A stretch of DNA of 64,000 bases from Microthrixaceae bacterium (GTDB taxonomy: Bacteria; Actinomycetota; Acidimicrobiia; Acidimicrobiales; Microtrichaceae): positions 1 to 64,000 of the forward strand of contig JAOSKI010000009.1 in the NCBI GenBank assembly GCA_027493675.1. The letters are read 5' to 3'. Position numbers and translations under genes: made by a program. Shown in pieces: positions 39,924 through 51,232 of the stretch; position 1 is the first letter of the stretch, and each line of letters opens with the position of its first letter. Under the pieces are notes generated by a model. It was not told where the DNA came from, searched no databases, and saw nothing but the letters and a program-made list of their open reading frames with translations.

Positions 39924-40673
39924 ATGTCGGGACATTCCAAGTGGGCGACGATCAAGCACAAGAAGGGTGCCGCCGATGCAAAGCGCGGCAAGCTGTTCGC
40001 GAAGCTGATCCGCCAGGTGGAGGTGGCGGCGCGCAACGGGGGTGGGGACCCCGACATGAATCCGACGTTGCGAACCATGTACCAGAAGGCACGTGACGCA
40101 TCGGTCCCGCTCGACACGATCGACCGGGCCATCAAGCGGGGGACCGGCGAGCTCGAGGGTGTTTCCTACGAGGAGATCACCTATGAGGGCTACGGACCCG
40201 GTGGAGTGGCGATCATCGTGGAGGCCCTCACCGACAACCGCAATCGCACTGGTCCCGATGTCCGGTCCGCGTTCGCGAAGCTCGGTGGATCGATGGCCGA
40301 GCCCGGAGCGGTTGCCTGGCAGTTCCAGCGCAAGGGGATCGTGCTCGTTCCCTCCGAGGTTGACGAGGACGACGTGATGATGGCCACCATGGGCGCGGGC
40401 GCCGAGGATCTGTCCCTCGGCGGTGGGTTCTGGAGCGTCACATGCGAGCCGGGGGATACCGCGGCGGTGCGAACGGCCCTCGATGAGGCCGGGATCCCCG
40501 TGGAGTCCTCCGACCTCACGATGGTGCCGACCTCGACGGTGGACGTGGGCACCATCGAGGATGCCAAGCCGGTCATCCGCCTCATCGAGGGCCTCGACGA
40601 CCTGGACGATGTGCAGAACGTACACACGAACGCCGACATAGCCGACGACGTGCTCGAATCGTTGGGCGACTGA
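39924..40673 (+). CDS. yebC: YebC/TACO1 family protein
   Basis: Intact 249-residue protein with the invariant start MSGHSKWATIKHKKGAADAK, then FAKLIRQVEVAARNGGGDPD, IDRAIKRGTGELEGVSYEEI, YEGYGPGGVAIIVEALTDNR and the C-terminal VIRLIEGLDDLDDVQNVHTN. Family members are now linked to easing translation of difficult peptides such as polyproline, and were earlier annotated as transcription regulators. A Shine-Dalgarno-like GAGAGGGAAG precedes ATG 39924. Its stop overlaps the Bcp start. Confidence 0.95.
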   Translation: MSGHSKWATIKHKKGAADAKRGKLFAKLIRQVEVAARNGGGDPDMNPTLRTMYQKARDASVPLDTIDRAIKRGTGELEGVSYEEITYEGYGPGGVAIIVEALTDNRNRTGPDVRSAFAKLGGSMAEPGAVAWQFQRKGIVLVPSEVDEDDVMMATMGAGAEDLSLGGGFWSVTCEPGDTAAVRTALDEAGIPVESSDLTMVPTSTVDVGTIEDAKPVIRLIEGLDDLDDVQNVHTNADIADDVLESLGD

Positions 40674-41144
40674 TGGGTGTCGCGGTCGGGGACCCCGCCC
40701 CCTCGTTCAGCCTGCCGGGGATCGACGGCGCCACCGGTTCTGAGCTGACCCTGGAGTTGTCGGACCTGCGTGGCGACCCGGTGGTCCTGGTGTTCTATCC
40801 AGCCGACGACTCACCTGTGCACGGCCCAACTGGGCGAGTACACCCAGCAGATCGGCTCGTTCGAGGCCCTCTCGGCCCGTGTGGTGGCGATCAGCCCGCA
40901 GTCACCCGAGTCGCACCGCATCTTCGCAGCGGCGCAGGACGGCTTCGCGTTCCCGATGCTGAGCGACGAGGACAAGGCGGTCGCACGCAGCTACGGCAAT
41001 CTAGGGCTGCTGGACCTCTACCGCCGGTGCACCTTCGTGCTGGATCGCGAAGGCACCGTCGTGTGGCTCCACCGAGCGATGGGACCCGGTATTCGCTACA
41101 GCCAGGTCGACAAGCTGGTCGGGGTGCTCAGCGGCATCGTCTGA
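40673..41144 (+). CDS. Peroxiredoxin, Bcp/AhpC-TSA family
   Basis: A thioredoxin-fold peroxidase of about 155 residues. GDPAPSFSLPGIDGATGSEL and VVLVFYPADDSP lead to the peroxidatic Cys motif. A short deletion near 40815 (apparently two bases) breaks the expected PVCT; the other frame gives CTAQLGEYTQQI. A further segment, AVAISPQSPESHRIFA-like, and AFPMLSDEDKAVARSYG follow. A resolving Cys in the usual Bcp position is not obvious; CTFVLDREGTVVWLH has a later Cys. ATG 40673 overlaps the yebC stop. Confidence 0.85.
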
Positions 41145-41151
41145 GCCGGAC

Positions 41152-42029
41152 CTACTGGGCCACTCCGAGGAGCCTATTTCGCGTGACCGAACGGACCCCC
41201 CGCTGCAGGCTCACCACCGCGAGCAGCCACGCGAACGCGCCAACGATCCAACCGGCATGGCCGCCGGCACCGCTGCCGAGCAGTGAACCGGTCGCCTGGC
41301 TGTAGGCGATGCCGATCATCGGCAGGGTGATCAGTCCCGAGGCCTGCTGGGCGGCCGCGGTGGAGCGCACACGTGCCGACAGGCGCAGCACGAGCGAGAG
41401 TGCCACGAGGAGGAACGGTGGGATGATCCACAGCATCATCACCCACCATTGCGCGGTCGGGAAGAACCATCCACCTACGTCGGGGCCCACCACGAGGTTC
41501 ACCATGAGCGAGTAGAGCCCGAAGCCCACGATCGTGGTCACGTAGCCGGGTATCACGCTCGCGATCAGCTTGCCCAGGTAGATCTCACGGGTGGAGGCGG
41601 GGGAGTGCGCGAGGAACTCACCGGTTCCGCGCTCACGTTCGCCGACGATGGTCGCGGCCCCCACGGCGGTGGAGATGGTCAGCGGCACAACCACGGCCAC
41701 GGGAGCGAACAGGAACACCGCCAGGCGTACGCGGTACGCCCTCCAGGGGTCGAGCCGAGGATCTGCGACTGTGCGGGAGGCGGGGAGGATCTCCAACGAG
41801 TCGCTCACCGCGCGGCCATGGCGGAGCTGTCCACCCGGGTGAGTGTCAGCAGCAGCGCAGTCGGTATGACCACGAAGAACACCATTCCGAGACCCACCAT
41901 GGGCAGCAGGTAATCCTTGGAGCGCAGCAGTTGACGCAGGTCGGTTCGCGCCACGATCCACATGCGGTGAGCGCTGAAGGGTGCCCTCGCCCTCGGTGTG
42001 ATCCCTCGGTTGGTCGCGGCGAGTGTCAT
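41152..42029 (-). CDS. ABC-2 type transporter permease (NatB-like)
   Basis: An ABC-2 exporter membrane subunit of about 290 residues with six hydrophobic segments: DYLLPMVGLGMVFFVVIPTA near the N terminus, FLFAPVAVVVPLTISTAVGA, the conserved cytosolic block ATIVGERERGTGEFLAHSPA typical of ABC-2 permeases, IPGYVTTIVGFGLYSLMVNL, WVMMLWIIPPFLLVALSLVL and IVGAFAWLLAVVSLQRGVRS. One frameshift lies near 41815. ATG 42029 overlaps the ATPase stop (ATGA), so the two subunits are translationally coupled. Export substrate unknown. Confidence 0.85.
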
Positions 42030-43163
42030 CGGGTTCTCCCTGCCGGATCGATCTCTGGTTGGTCGGTGTCGGAGCGGTCGGTGTCACCGGGGTGATCGGG
42101 CACCGCGCTGTCGGGCGCCGCGCTGGCCGGCGCCGATGGCAGAGCGGGTCCACGGGGCGCCACCGGATCAAGGCGCCCGCTACCTCGAGGCCGGCCGAGC
42201 GTGCCTCGCCACCGAGTTGGCGCCTGATCAGGAAGTACAGGTCCTCGAGGGTCGGACGGTGCGGCTCCACCCTGGTGATCCGGATGCCGTCGGCAACGAG
42301 AGCCGCAACGATTTCGGGAACCCGTGCCAGGTCGTCTATCTCGAGGCGAGCGCCGGATGGGTCGTTGCGCATCCCGACCACTCCAGGCCAGGCCCTCGTG
42401 CGCTCCAACAGGCGCAGGTCCTCTGCCCCGATGGTGAGGACCGGGTGCGGCCAGTAGCGCCGGGTCAGCTCCGCCGGCGTTCCCGAGATCAGGTCGGTTC
42501 CCCCTCCATGATCACCACGTGGTCGGCCAGCCCCTCGGCCTCGCTGAGAAGATGGGTGCACATCACCACCGTGCGCCCCTCGTCGGTCATGTCGCGGATG
42601 TAGCCGAGCACCGCGTTGGAGGACTCCGGATCGAGTCCCGATGTGGGCTCGTCGAACAGCAGGAGCTCCGGGTCGTGCAGCACCGAACGCGCCAGCGCCA
42701 GGCGGGTCTTCATGCCCGTCGAGTATCCACCCACCATGGATCCGAGGGCTCCGGTGATCCCGAACCGCTCGGCGGCCTCGGCGATCCGAGGTTCCTTGTC
42801 CGCCACGACCCCGTAGAGCTGGGCCGAGTAGTCGAGGTTGTCCCACCCGCTGAGGCGGTCGTACAGGGCCGGCTTGGCCGACACCACACCGCAACGTGGG
42901 CGCACCAGATGGCCTTCGACCACCGGATCGTGCCCGAACGTGCGCACGATCCCCTTGTCCGCCTCGAGGGCGCCTGTGATCACCCTGGCAGCAGTTGTCT
43001 TACCTGCACCGTTGGGTCCGAGCAGCACCGTGATGCGGCCGCCGGGCACGGTCATCTCGAGGTTCCGCAGGGCCTCGTTGTCACCGAAGCTGTGGCCGAC
43101 GGCGCGCAGCTCGACGATCGCAGTGTCGTCACGGTCGGGTCTCTGCTGAGAATCGCTGGGCAT
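42026..43163 (-). CDS. ABC transporter ATP-binding protein (ABC-2/NatA-like)
   Basis: ATPase with Walker A LLGPNGAGKTTAARVITG, signature YSTGMKTRLALARS (TGMK in place of the usual SGGQ, as in NatA/DrrA types), Walker B PELLLFDEPTSGLDPESSN and switch His in MCTHLLSEAEG. The frame shifts near 42495. The second frame carries a C-terminal extension, TDLISGTPAELTRRYW, RPTLEDLYFLIRRQLGG, common in DrrA-like exporters, and ends in Asp/Pro-rich sequence at TGA 42026. It overlaps the permease start by four bases. Confidence 0.88.
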
Positions 43164-43201
43164 CAGGAGGGGTCATCGGTCGATCCGGGCACCACCTGCA
43201 C

Positions 43202-44729
43202 CTATTTGGCTCTTCTGCCCGATCCGTGGGTCTGATCCGGCGCTTGCCGTGAGGGGTGTTCATCGGGCCGGGTCGGGGATGTGGTTGGTCGGCCCACTGC
43301 GGTCCCGCGCTCAGGCGGGTGCGGGTGGTCGCCCGGGTGGTGCTGGCCGCTGGGGTGGCGGTTTGGGTGGTCGTGGGCGGTGTTGGGTCGGTAGTTGGGC
43401 TCCGGTGGCGGTGGTGATCGTGAAGTGGCTGTGATCACCGGGCTGGTCGGGGCTTCCAGGTGACAGCTGTTCGGGTGGTTCAAGTTCATGGTCCAGCCGG
43501 TGCGGTGCACGATGCCGTGGTGGTGTCGGCACAACAACACGAGGTTCATGATGACGGTTTGGCCGTCGTCGGCGTATTCGATGACGTGGTGTGCGTCACG
43601 CCATCCGGGTGGGCGTCACACCCGGGGAACACGCATCCGCCGTCTCGTACCCCGAGTGCGCGGCGCATCGCCCGGTTCGGTAACCGGAGCCGTTCACGTA
43701 CCGCTACGGGCATGCCCAGGTGATCAAGCAGGGTCTCGGAGATCGCGGAGTTGCATACCAGCAGTTCCCATTGGGTGGGGGTGAACCACAACCTGTTGCC
43801 TGCTGTGTCGGTAACCGGCACGTCGATGAGCGCCCCGGGCCCGGGCCGGTCTGAACAGCACCCGGTGGCGGCGGTGTCACCGGGACCGTAGGGGTGGTTC
43901 GGTGGGGGGGTGGGTTTGGTCGAGTGCGGCGGCGAGGATCGGGTCGATCTCACCTGTTCGGTCGGTGTCGATGACCAGGTTCATCTCGGTGACCGTCGAG
44001 GTTGTGTTGTCGGGCCTGGTTGTGGCACCGCGGCGGATGAGCTCGACCAGGGCTTGGGCACGGATCTGGGTTCTGGTTGGCATCTCGAGCTCCGGGCACC
44101 GCCGGCGGTCGCGGCTGATCTGGCGCCACATGCGGTTCGTCTCGGTTTCGAGGAGTTCTTCGAAGGAAACCCTCGGAGCCACACAGGGTGGCGTCGATGA
44201 CCAGTTCATCGGCGCTGCGTCGCATCGACACCTTCGACTGCTGCTCTGTGGGGTCGTGCCCGCCGTCGGCATCGGCGTAACGGGCGAGATCGTCTACCAA
44301 CGCGGTGAACCGTGACCATCCCGGCTCCGCGTCCGACAGGGCCAACAACGCGTGTTGCGCGGCACCGAACGCATCCGCGTTGCGGTCGTTGACCCGAGCG
44401 GCGATGAACGCCGCACGTTCGAAGGTGATCTCACCGCGTGCCAATGCTGTGAACACATCATCGAGATCGGCTCGCAGACGCCTACCGGCACGAATCTCAC
44501 GGTTCACAGCGGTATGAGAACGTCCATGACGACGCTCGAACCACACACCCGTAGCAGTGCCGTAACGGATGTCGCACAAACCGCGGCGGTCGACCTCGGC
44601 AAGCACTCCCGCGGATGCCGCATCCAGTGACCGGCGAGCAGCTTCGATGTCGTCGACCATCCCAAGGCACTCCTCATCGGACAGCTCCTTCGCGTCGACA
44701 CCGGCCAACACGCGTGCCGTGGTGATCAC
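43202..44729 (-). CDS. DUF222 (13E12-type) HNH endonuclease protein
   Basis: An actinobacterial DUF222-HNH protein of unknown role, often repeated in a genome and regarded as mobile. The DUF222 part shows IEAARRSLDAASAGVLAEVD, YGTATGVWFERRHGRSHTAV and GEITFERAAFIAARVNDRNA. The C-terminal HNH part reads RDGGCVFPGCDAHPDGV (zinc Cys) and, in the next frame, VLLCRHHHGIVHRTGWTM. Frameshifts lie near 44175, 43900 and 43580. The tail is Pro/His-rich. I place the start at GTG 44729 (MITTARVLAGVDAKELS); the frame is open to 44831 but the extra residues look non-coding. It lies between the ABC-2 exporter and ruvC. Confidence 0.8.
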
Positions 44730-44994
44730 ACCAGCGGTGTTCCCGACCCGTCCCCAGAACCACTTCCCACAATCGAACCCATGTTCGATACCGTAACAAC
44801 CCCGTGAGATATCCGAACCCCGGCTCCTCACGCATCGCCTACAGGTTCCGCTTCACCGACAACCTCACCGCACCTTGCCTGATCGACCAAGGCGGCCACC
44901 ACCCACCCCACCACACCGAACACCACCCGCAGATGTGCTCGGAGAGCCACCTGTTTCGCGCTGTCGGCCCACCCGACCGACTACGGTCGAACCT

Positions 44995-45495
44995 GTGTTC
45001 GTACTAGGAATCGATCCCGGGCTGTCTGCGTTGCGGCTACTGCGTGCTCCGTACCGAAGCCCGGCGGAGCCGTGCGGTGGCCCTCGGGGTCCTCAGAACC
45101 GATCCTCGGGACCCCACGCCGACACGTCTCGCGGAGCTGATGGCCGACGTGCGAGGGGCTGCTGGAGGAGTTCCGGCCCGGATCGGTCGCAATCGAGCGG
45201 GTGCTGTTCCAGGTGAACGTGCGCACCGCAATGGCCGTCGGGCAGGCCGCCGGGGTCGTCATGGCGGAGGCTGCCGCAAGGGGCGTCGAGGTGATGGAGT
45301 ACTCACCCAACGAGGTGAAGGGCGCAGTCGCGGCTTCGGGGAGCGGACAAGGCCCAGGTGCAGAAGATGGTGCAACTGCTGCTGGAACTGCCCGAACCGC
45401 CCCATCCGGCCGACGCGGCCGATGCCGCTGCGGTGGCGCTCGCCCACGTCGCCACCACTGCCGGCCGAACCTCCAGCGCGGCGGTGGTGCGATGA
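44995..45495 (+). CDS. ruvC: Holliday junction resolvase RuvC
   Basis: Endonuclease that cuts four-way junctions. FVLGIDPGLS at the start carries the first catalytic Asp; AIERVLFQVNVRTAMAVGQA gives the Glu and the QVN turn; ADAADAAAVALAHVA near the end has the acidic residues of the active site. Frameshifts lie near 45030, 45160 and 45345. GTG 44995. The stop overlaps the ruvA ATG by four bases. It heads the ruvC-ruvA-ruvB operon after the DUF222 insertion. Confidence 0.92.
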
Positions 45496-46092
45496 TCGCC
45501 TCGGTGCGCGGCGAGCTGCTGCGGCGCGACGCCGCCACCCTCGTGGTGGAGGTCGCCGGCCTGGGCTACCGGGGCAGGTCACCCCTGATACGGCGATGTC
45601 GTTGACGGTGGGCCAGGAGGCATTCCTGCACGTGCATCACCACATCCGTGAGGACTCCCAGGTGCTCTACGGGTTCGCCTCAGCCGAGGAGCGCAAGGTG
45701 TTCGAGACGCTCATCGGCACACACGGGGTGGGTCCCGCCATGGCCCTGGCGATCCTCTCGGTGCACTCGCCCGCCTGCGCTGGCCGAAGCGGTCGCGACC
45801 GAGGACACCGCTGCGCTCTGCCTGGTTCCCGGGGTGGGCCGCAAGACCGCCACGCGCCTGCTGGTGGAGCTCAAGTCACGCCTGGTGCAACACGAAGTAG
45901 ACCCGGTGTCCTCCCCAGAGGTAGGTCGTGGAGAACCAGTCGGGGGAGCTTCATTGCGTTCCGACGTACGAGAGGCCCTGTTGGGGCTCGGCTGCACCTC
46001 CGAGGAGGTCTCGCTGGTACTCGGCGACCTCCCCGAGGGTGACACGGCCGAAGCACTGCGGGAGGCACTCCAAGCGCTTGGCGGCACGCTGA
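45492..46092 (+). CDS. ruvA: Holliday junction branch migration protein RuvA
   Basis: Tetrameric DNA-binding subunit. [20 protein letters not shown] and [10 protein letters not shown] form domain [21 protein letters not shown] and [20 protein letters not shown] are the two helix-hairpin-helix motifs; [16 protein letters not shown] is domain III. Frameshifts lie near 45575 and 45770. Read literally, the frame runs on into ruvB with no stop. One base shift before 46090 would give the end LAAR with TGA at 46092, overlapping the ruvB ATG, so the fusion is probably artificial. Confidence 0.88.
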
Positions 46093-47171
46093 TGGCACGC
46101 GACGAGCTGCTTGATCCGAGTGCCAACGACGACGAACTGCTCGACGAGAGACAAGCCGTGGACCCGGGAGCCGGCGAGGTCGATCCCATGGTCTCGCTGC
46201 GACCCGGTCGCCTTTCGGAGTTCGTTGGCCAGAGTGAGCTCAAAGCGCGTCTCGGGGTGATCCTTGAGGCCGCCCGGCGCCGCCGACAGGCGGCGGACCA
46301 CTTCCTGTTCGCCGGCCCGCCCGGGCTGGGCAAGACATCGCTTGCGGGGATCGTCGCAGTGGAGATGGACGTGGGTTGCAGGTCACCTCGGGGCCGGCGC
46401 TGGAACGCCCCGGAGACCTGGCGGCGATCCTGACCAAGCTCTCCGCGGGGGACGTGCTGTTCATCGACGAGATCCACCGCCTCGCGCGCGGTCGAGGAGG
46501 TGCTCTACCCCGCGATGGAGGACTTCCAACTCGACATAGTGCTGGGCAAGGGGCCCGCCGCACGGTCGATCCGCCTGGATCTGCCGCGCTTCTGCCTTGT
46601 GGGTGCGACCACGAGGACGGGCCTGATCACCGGGCCGTTGCGCGACCGTTTCGGGCTCGTCGCCCGCCTCGACTACTACGAACCCCACGATCTGCAGGCG
46701 ATAGTGCTGCGCGCGGCGGGGATCCTCGGAGCGGACATCTCCGAGGACGGAGCTGCGGAGATCGCCGAGCGAAGCCGGGGGACGCCGAGGATCGCCAACC
46801 GGTTGCTGCGCCGGGTGCGTGACGTCGCGGAGGTGCACGGCGACGGCTCCATAGACCACGACACGGCGAGCAGGGGCCTCGAGTTGTTCGGCATCGACTC
46901 CCTCGGACTGGACAAGGTCGACCGGGCGATCCTCTCGGCGATCTGTGAGAGCTTCGGTGGGGGACCGGTGGGGTTGTCGACCCTCGCCATCGCGGTGTCC
47001 GGAACCCACCGAGACCGTCGAGGACGTCTACGAGCCCTACCTGATCCAACAGGGGCTGCTGCAGCGGACCCCCGGGGGCGGGTGGCCACCCCGGCCGCAT
47101 GGCGCCACCTCGGTCTCGTTCCACCGCCATCGGCGTTCCCTGGCGGGGATCCCTCCCTCTTCGACGGCTGA
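46092..47171 (+). CDS. ruvB: Holliday junction helicase RuvB
   Basis: AAA+ motor. [20 protein letters not shown], Walker [18 protein letters not shown], Walker [16 protein letters not shown], sensor 1 [20 protein letters not shown] (with the arginine finger region) and sensor 2 [16 protein letters not shown] are present, followed by the winged helix ending [15 protein letters not shown] and [11 protein letters not shown]. The N-terminal acidic extension ([17 protein letters not shown]) is typical of actinobacteria. Frameshifts lie near 46380, 46495, 46995 and 47085. Confidence 0.93.
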
Positions 47172-47215
47172 CGCCCGTTGTCTGCGCCCGTACACGGGCG
47201 GGTAATCTCGCGGCC

Positions 47216-48365
47216 ATGCAGCGTGAGATCTACACCGAGGAACACGAGATGTTCCGCGATGCGTACCGCACCTTCCTGGAACGCGAGATGGTCCCCCACC
47301 GCGACAAGTGGGAGGCTGCGGGCATCGTCGACCGCGAGGTGTTCGCCACCGCCGGTGCGGCCGGCTTCCTGGGTATGGGGATCCCCGAGGACTACGGCGG
47401 TGCGGGAGTGAAGGACTTCCGCTACAACAACATCGTGATGGAGGAGCTCTGCCGGGCCGACCTGTACGCCTCCGGGGATCGGGTTCACCCTCCACACCGA
47501 TGTCTGCCTGCCGTACTTCGTCGACTACTGCAACGACGCTCAGAAGCAGCGTTGGCTGCCGGGCATCGCGAGCGGGGAGAAGATCACCGCGGTGGCCATG
47601 ACCGAACCCGGGATCGGCTCGGACCTGGCATCCATGTCCACCACCGCCATCCGCGACGGCGACGAGTACGTGCTGAACGGATCGAAGACCTTCATCACCA
47701 ACGGCATCAACGCGGATCTCGTGATCGTGGCCGCCAAGACCGATCCGGGCGAGCGTCACAAGGGCATGTCGTTGCTGATCCTCGAGGCACCGTCAGAGGG
47801 ATTCGAGCGCGGGCGGAACCTCGACAAGGTAGGGCTGCACGCCCAGGACACCGCGGAGCTGTTCTTCAACGACGTGCGGGTACCCGTGGAGAACCGCCTC
47901 GGGGCGGAGGGCGAAGGCTTCCTCCTACTGGTGAAGAACCTGCCCCAGGAGCGCCTGTCGATCGCGATGGCCAGCACGGCCCACGCCCGGGCGATGCTGG
48001 GATGGACCATCGAGTACCGCGCAGGAGCGACAGGCCTTCGGCAAGCCCATCGGCACCTTCCAGAACAGCCGGTTCCGCCTCGCCGAGATGCACACCGAGA
48101 TCACGATCGCGGAATCGTTCGTGGACCGTTGCCTGGTGGCGCTCAACGACGGCGAGCTCACCGCCGAGGAGGCTTCGATGGCCAAGTGGTGGTGCACCGA
48201 GCTCCAGAAGCGGGTGGCGGACGCCTGCCTGCAACTGCACGGGGGTACGGGTACATGACCGAGTACCCGATCGCGCGTGCCTACACCGACTCACGGATCA
48301 CGACGATCTACGGTGGCACGACCGAGATCATGAAGGAGATCATCGGCCGCTCGATGGGCTTCTGA
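47216..48365 (+). CDS. Acyl-CoA dehydrogenase
   Basis: Second acyl-CoA dehydrogenase in the window. HEMFRDAYRTFLEREMVPHR, FLGMGIPEDYGGAGVKDF, ITAVAMTEPGIGSDLASM (FAD/substrate motif), YVLNGSKTFITNGINADLVI, AFGKPIGTFQNSRFRLAEMH, LQLHGG and YGGTTEIMKEIIGRSMGF mark a complete enzyme of about 383 residues; the TTEIMKEI end is typical of long-chain types. ATG 47216. Frameshifts lie near 47475, 48020 and 48245. It sits between ruvB and queA, an insertion relative to the mycobacterial order. Confidence 0.9.
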
Positions 48366-48446
48366 TCCTGGCTCCTCCCGACCGTGTGTCGGCTGCGGTG
48401 AGCGGTGGGTGAGCCGATCGGTCGGATTCGGCGACGAGGTTGCCCC

Positions 48447-49497
48447 ATGAGGACCGATTCCCTCGAATACGAGCTTCCATCATGACCGATAGCGCAGCGC
48501 CCTCTGGATCGACGCGACGACGCGCGGCTGCTGGTCGACGGTGGGCCGACCGGTCCCTCGCACAGCCACGTCCGGGACCTGCCGGCGCTGCTGGATCCCG
48601 GGGACCTGCTCGTAGTGAACACGACCAAGGTCCTACCGGCTCGCGTGCCGGTCGAACGTCCTGGCGGCGGCAGTGGTGAGATCCTGTTGCTCGAGGACCG
48701 CTCCACGGGGTGGTGGGAGGCGCTGTGCCGGCCGTCGCGGAAGCTCCCGCCGGGCGTCGCGGTCCACTCCACCGGCGGTGCGCTGCGCTTCGAGATGGGT
48801 GAGGACCTCGGCGACGGCCGCCGGCTCGTGAGGCCGATTCCGACGACAGGGTCGCAGATGGGCCACGACGAGTCGGCGCTCTGGGGGCACTCGCCGAGGA
48901 CGGGCAGATGCCGCTTCCGCCGTACATCCATGAGTCGCTTGCCGATCCAGAGCGCTACCAGACCACCTACGCCGAACGTCCTGGTTCCGCCGCGGCTCCC
49001 ACAGCGGGGCTGCACCTGACACCGAGGGTCCTGGACGAGTTGCGCAGGGTGTGGTGTGGGGGTGGCAACGGTCGAGCTCGTCGTGGGTCTCGACACGTTC
49101 CGCCCGATCTCGACCGAGTACGTGGAGGATCACCCCATACACTGCGAGCACTACCGCGTGCCGGAGCGGACCTGGCACGAGGTCGGGACCACCCGGATGC
49201 GGGGGGACGTGTCGTGGCAGTGGGCACCACGACCACCAGAGCACTGGAGTCGGTAACCCACACCGGGGGTCTCAGCGGCCGCACCGACCTGTTCATCACG
49301 CCGGGGTTCGGCTTCAGGGTCGTCGACCGGATGATGACCAACTTCCACCTGCCACGGTCGTCGTTGTTGGCCATGGTCGAGGCGTTCGTCGGTCCGTGCT
49401 GGCGCGACATGTATGCGCTGGCGGTGGCCGAGGAGTACAGGTTCCTGAGCTTTGGAGATGCGACCTTGCTGGACTGCCGGACCCCGACAGCCGATGA
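48447..49497 (+). CDS. queA: S-adenosylmethionine:tRNA ribosyltransferase-isomerase QueA
   Basis: Makes epoxyqueuosine on tRNA by transferring ribose from SAM to the 7-aminomethyl-deazaguanine base. Evidence: MRTDSLEYELP start, DDARLLVDGGPTGPSHSHVR, LDPGDLLVVNTTKVLPARVP, GEILLLED, MPLPPYIHESLADPERYQTT, SAAAPTAGLHLTPRVLDELR (the AAPTAGLHF-type motif), and FITPGFGFRVVDRMMTNFHL PRS with LAMVEAFVG. Frameshifts lie near 48485, 48840, 49055 and 49210. The C-terminal frame overlaps the tgt ATG. ATG 48447. Confidence 0.93.
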
Positions 49498-50624
49498 AGC
49501 TCCGCGTGGAGGTCCATGCCCGTGACGGTGCGGCGCGTCACGGCACGGTCCGCACCGCCCGCGGAGCCTTCGAGGTTCCGGTCTTCATGCCCGTGGGCAC
49601 CCGGGGGACGATCCGTGCGCTGTGCACCCACGAGCTCGCTGGTCTCCGCTCGGGCTCGGAGTGATCCCCGAGGTGGTGCTCGCCAACACGTACCACCTGA
49701 TGTTGCGCCCGGGCGCGGAGACGGTCGGTGCCTTGGGTGGGCTGCACCGCTTCAGCGGTTTCGACGGCCACATGCTCACCGACTCGGGCGGCTACCAGGT
49801 GTTCTCCTCGATCCTCGGGTGACCGACCGGGGGGCGGAGTTCCGCTCGACCTATGACGGAAGCACCCACCTGCTGACGCCCGAGTCGGCGGTGTACACCC
49901 AGGAGCTCCTCGGAGCCGACATCCAGATGGTGTTGGATGTGTGCGCCCCCTTGCCGTCGGACCGCGGGGTGCTCGTGGAGGCCGTGGAGCGCACCGCCCG
50001 ATGGGCCGAGCGTGCCCGCGGTGCCCACACGCGCACCGTGGACCAGGCGCTCTTCGGCATCGTGCAGGGGGCACCGAGACCGACCTGCGGAGCTCTTCTG
50101 CGGAGCGCACCGTGGCGTTGGACTTCGACGGGTACGCAATCGGCGGACTGTCGGTGGGGGAGAGGCGTTCACAGATGCTGCCCGCACTGGACGCCGCGCT
50201 GGCGGTCCTGCCCGAGGACCAGCCGAGGTACCTGATGGGGGTGGGTGATCCGGTCACGATCGTTGAGGCGGTTGCACGTGGCGTCGACATGTTCGACTGC
50301 GTGTTGCCGACCCGCCTGGCGCGTCACGGAACGCTTCTGACCGACTCGGGCCGGCTGAACATCAAGCGGGCGGAGTTCGCGTGCTCCGGCGAGCCCGTCA
50401 GTGCCAGCTGTGGATGTGAGACCTGTAGGCGCTACAGCCGCGGATACCTACGTCACCTGATGACGGTGGCGGAGCCTGCGGGTGCCACCCTGTGCACCAT
50501 CCACAACCTCACATGGATGCTGGATCTGGTCGGACGGATCCGCCGTGCAATCGCCTCGGGCACCCTCGATGCGCTGAGGCACGAGCTTGCCGTGAGCTAC
50601 GCCGGGATGAACCCGGGTGGGTGA
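49494..50624 (+). CDS. tgt: tRNA-guanine transglycosylase
   Basis: Exchanges guanine 34 for the preQ1 base in t[56 protein letters not shown] (nucleophile region), [52 protein letters not shown] (catalytic Asp) and the zinc site [19 protein letters not shown] are all visible. Frameshifts lie near 49645, 49820 and 50075. ATG 49494 overlaps the queA stop, so both queuosine genes are cotranscribed; no preQ1 synthesis genes are in the window. Confidence 0.95.
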
Positions 50625-50757
50625 GCCGGCGTTCGGACCGCCGGCCGAGCCCCGGCCCAGCCGCGGAGTCGCATGTGAGTGGGGCGCCTCGTCGGCCCGA
50701 GGAGGAATACCGGGGAAAGATTCCAAATGACCCTGCGGGCCGTAGCATCGTCGGACT

Positions 50758-51227
50758 GTGAACCTCCTAGCACTTCTCCTCGCTCAGGAAAAAGGGTGGC
50801 GGCAGCTCGCTCGGGCTGATCATCCTGCTCCTGCCCATCGCCGCGATCATCTTCCTGACCGTCGTTCCCCAGCGCAAGCAGCGTCGCAAGCAGGCAGACT
50901 TGATGGCCTCGCTGGAGGTCGGCGACGAGGTGGTGACCATCGGCGGCATCCACGGCGTGGTCAACCACATCGAAGGCGATGTCGTGCACCTCGAGGTGGA
51001 CGACGATGTAGTCATCAGGTTCGGCCTCGGTGCGGTGAGCCGCAAGGTCGGTGAACCCGACCCAGCGGCTGCCGAAGTCGGGAGGCGGCATCCTCGGGGC
51101 TCTGACCGGAGCGGGCGCAGGTGGTGCGAAAGGTGCCGATGACGGTGGCGCAGACGGCACCGCTGCAGGGGACACCGCCGACGGAGACGACGTCGATGGC
51201 GGCTCCTCGTCGGACAAGGACGCCTGA
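50758..51227 (+). CDS. yajC: Preprotein translocase subunit YajC
   Basis: Small SecDF accessory membrane protein. After a short start (VNLLALLLAQE) and a frameshift near 50795, the transmembrane helix LGLIILLLPIAAIIFLTVVP runs into the basic PQRKQRRKQADLMASLEVGD and GDEVVTIGGIHGVVNHIEGD, diagnostic of YajC. A second shift near 51075 leads to a Gly/Ala/Asp-rich tail (GGGILGALTGAGAGGAKGAD). The stop at 51227 is 5 bases before secD. GTG 50758. Confidence 0.9.
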
Positions 51228-51232
51228 GCGTC

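Noticed and set aside
44730..44994. Extra coding sequence upstream of the DUF222 start and ruvC
   Set aside because: The open frame to 44831 and the short plus-strand frames lack protein-like composition; I see no gene or clear signal here.
45492..47171. Genuine RuvA-RuvB fusion protein
   Set aside because: A one-base shift before 46090 restores a TGA overlapping an ATG, as in the usual operon; neighbouring genes carry the same type of error.
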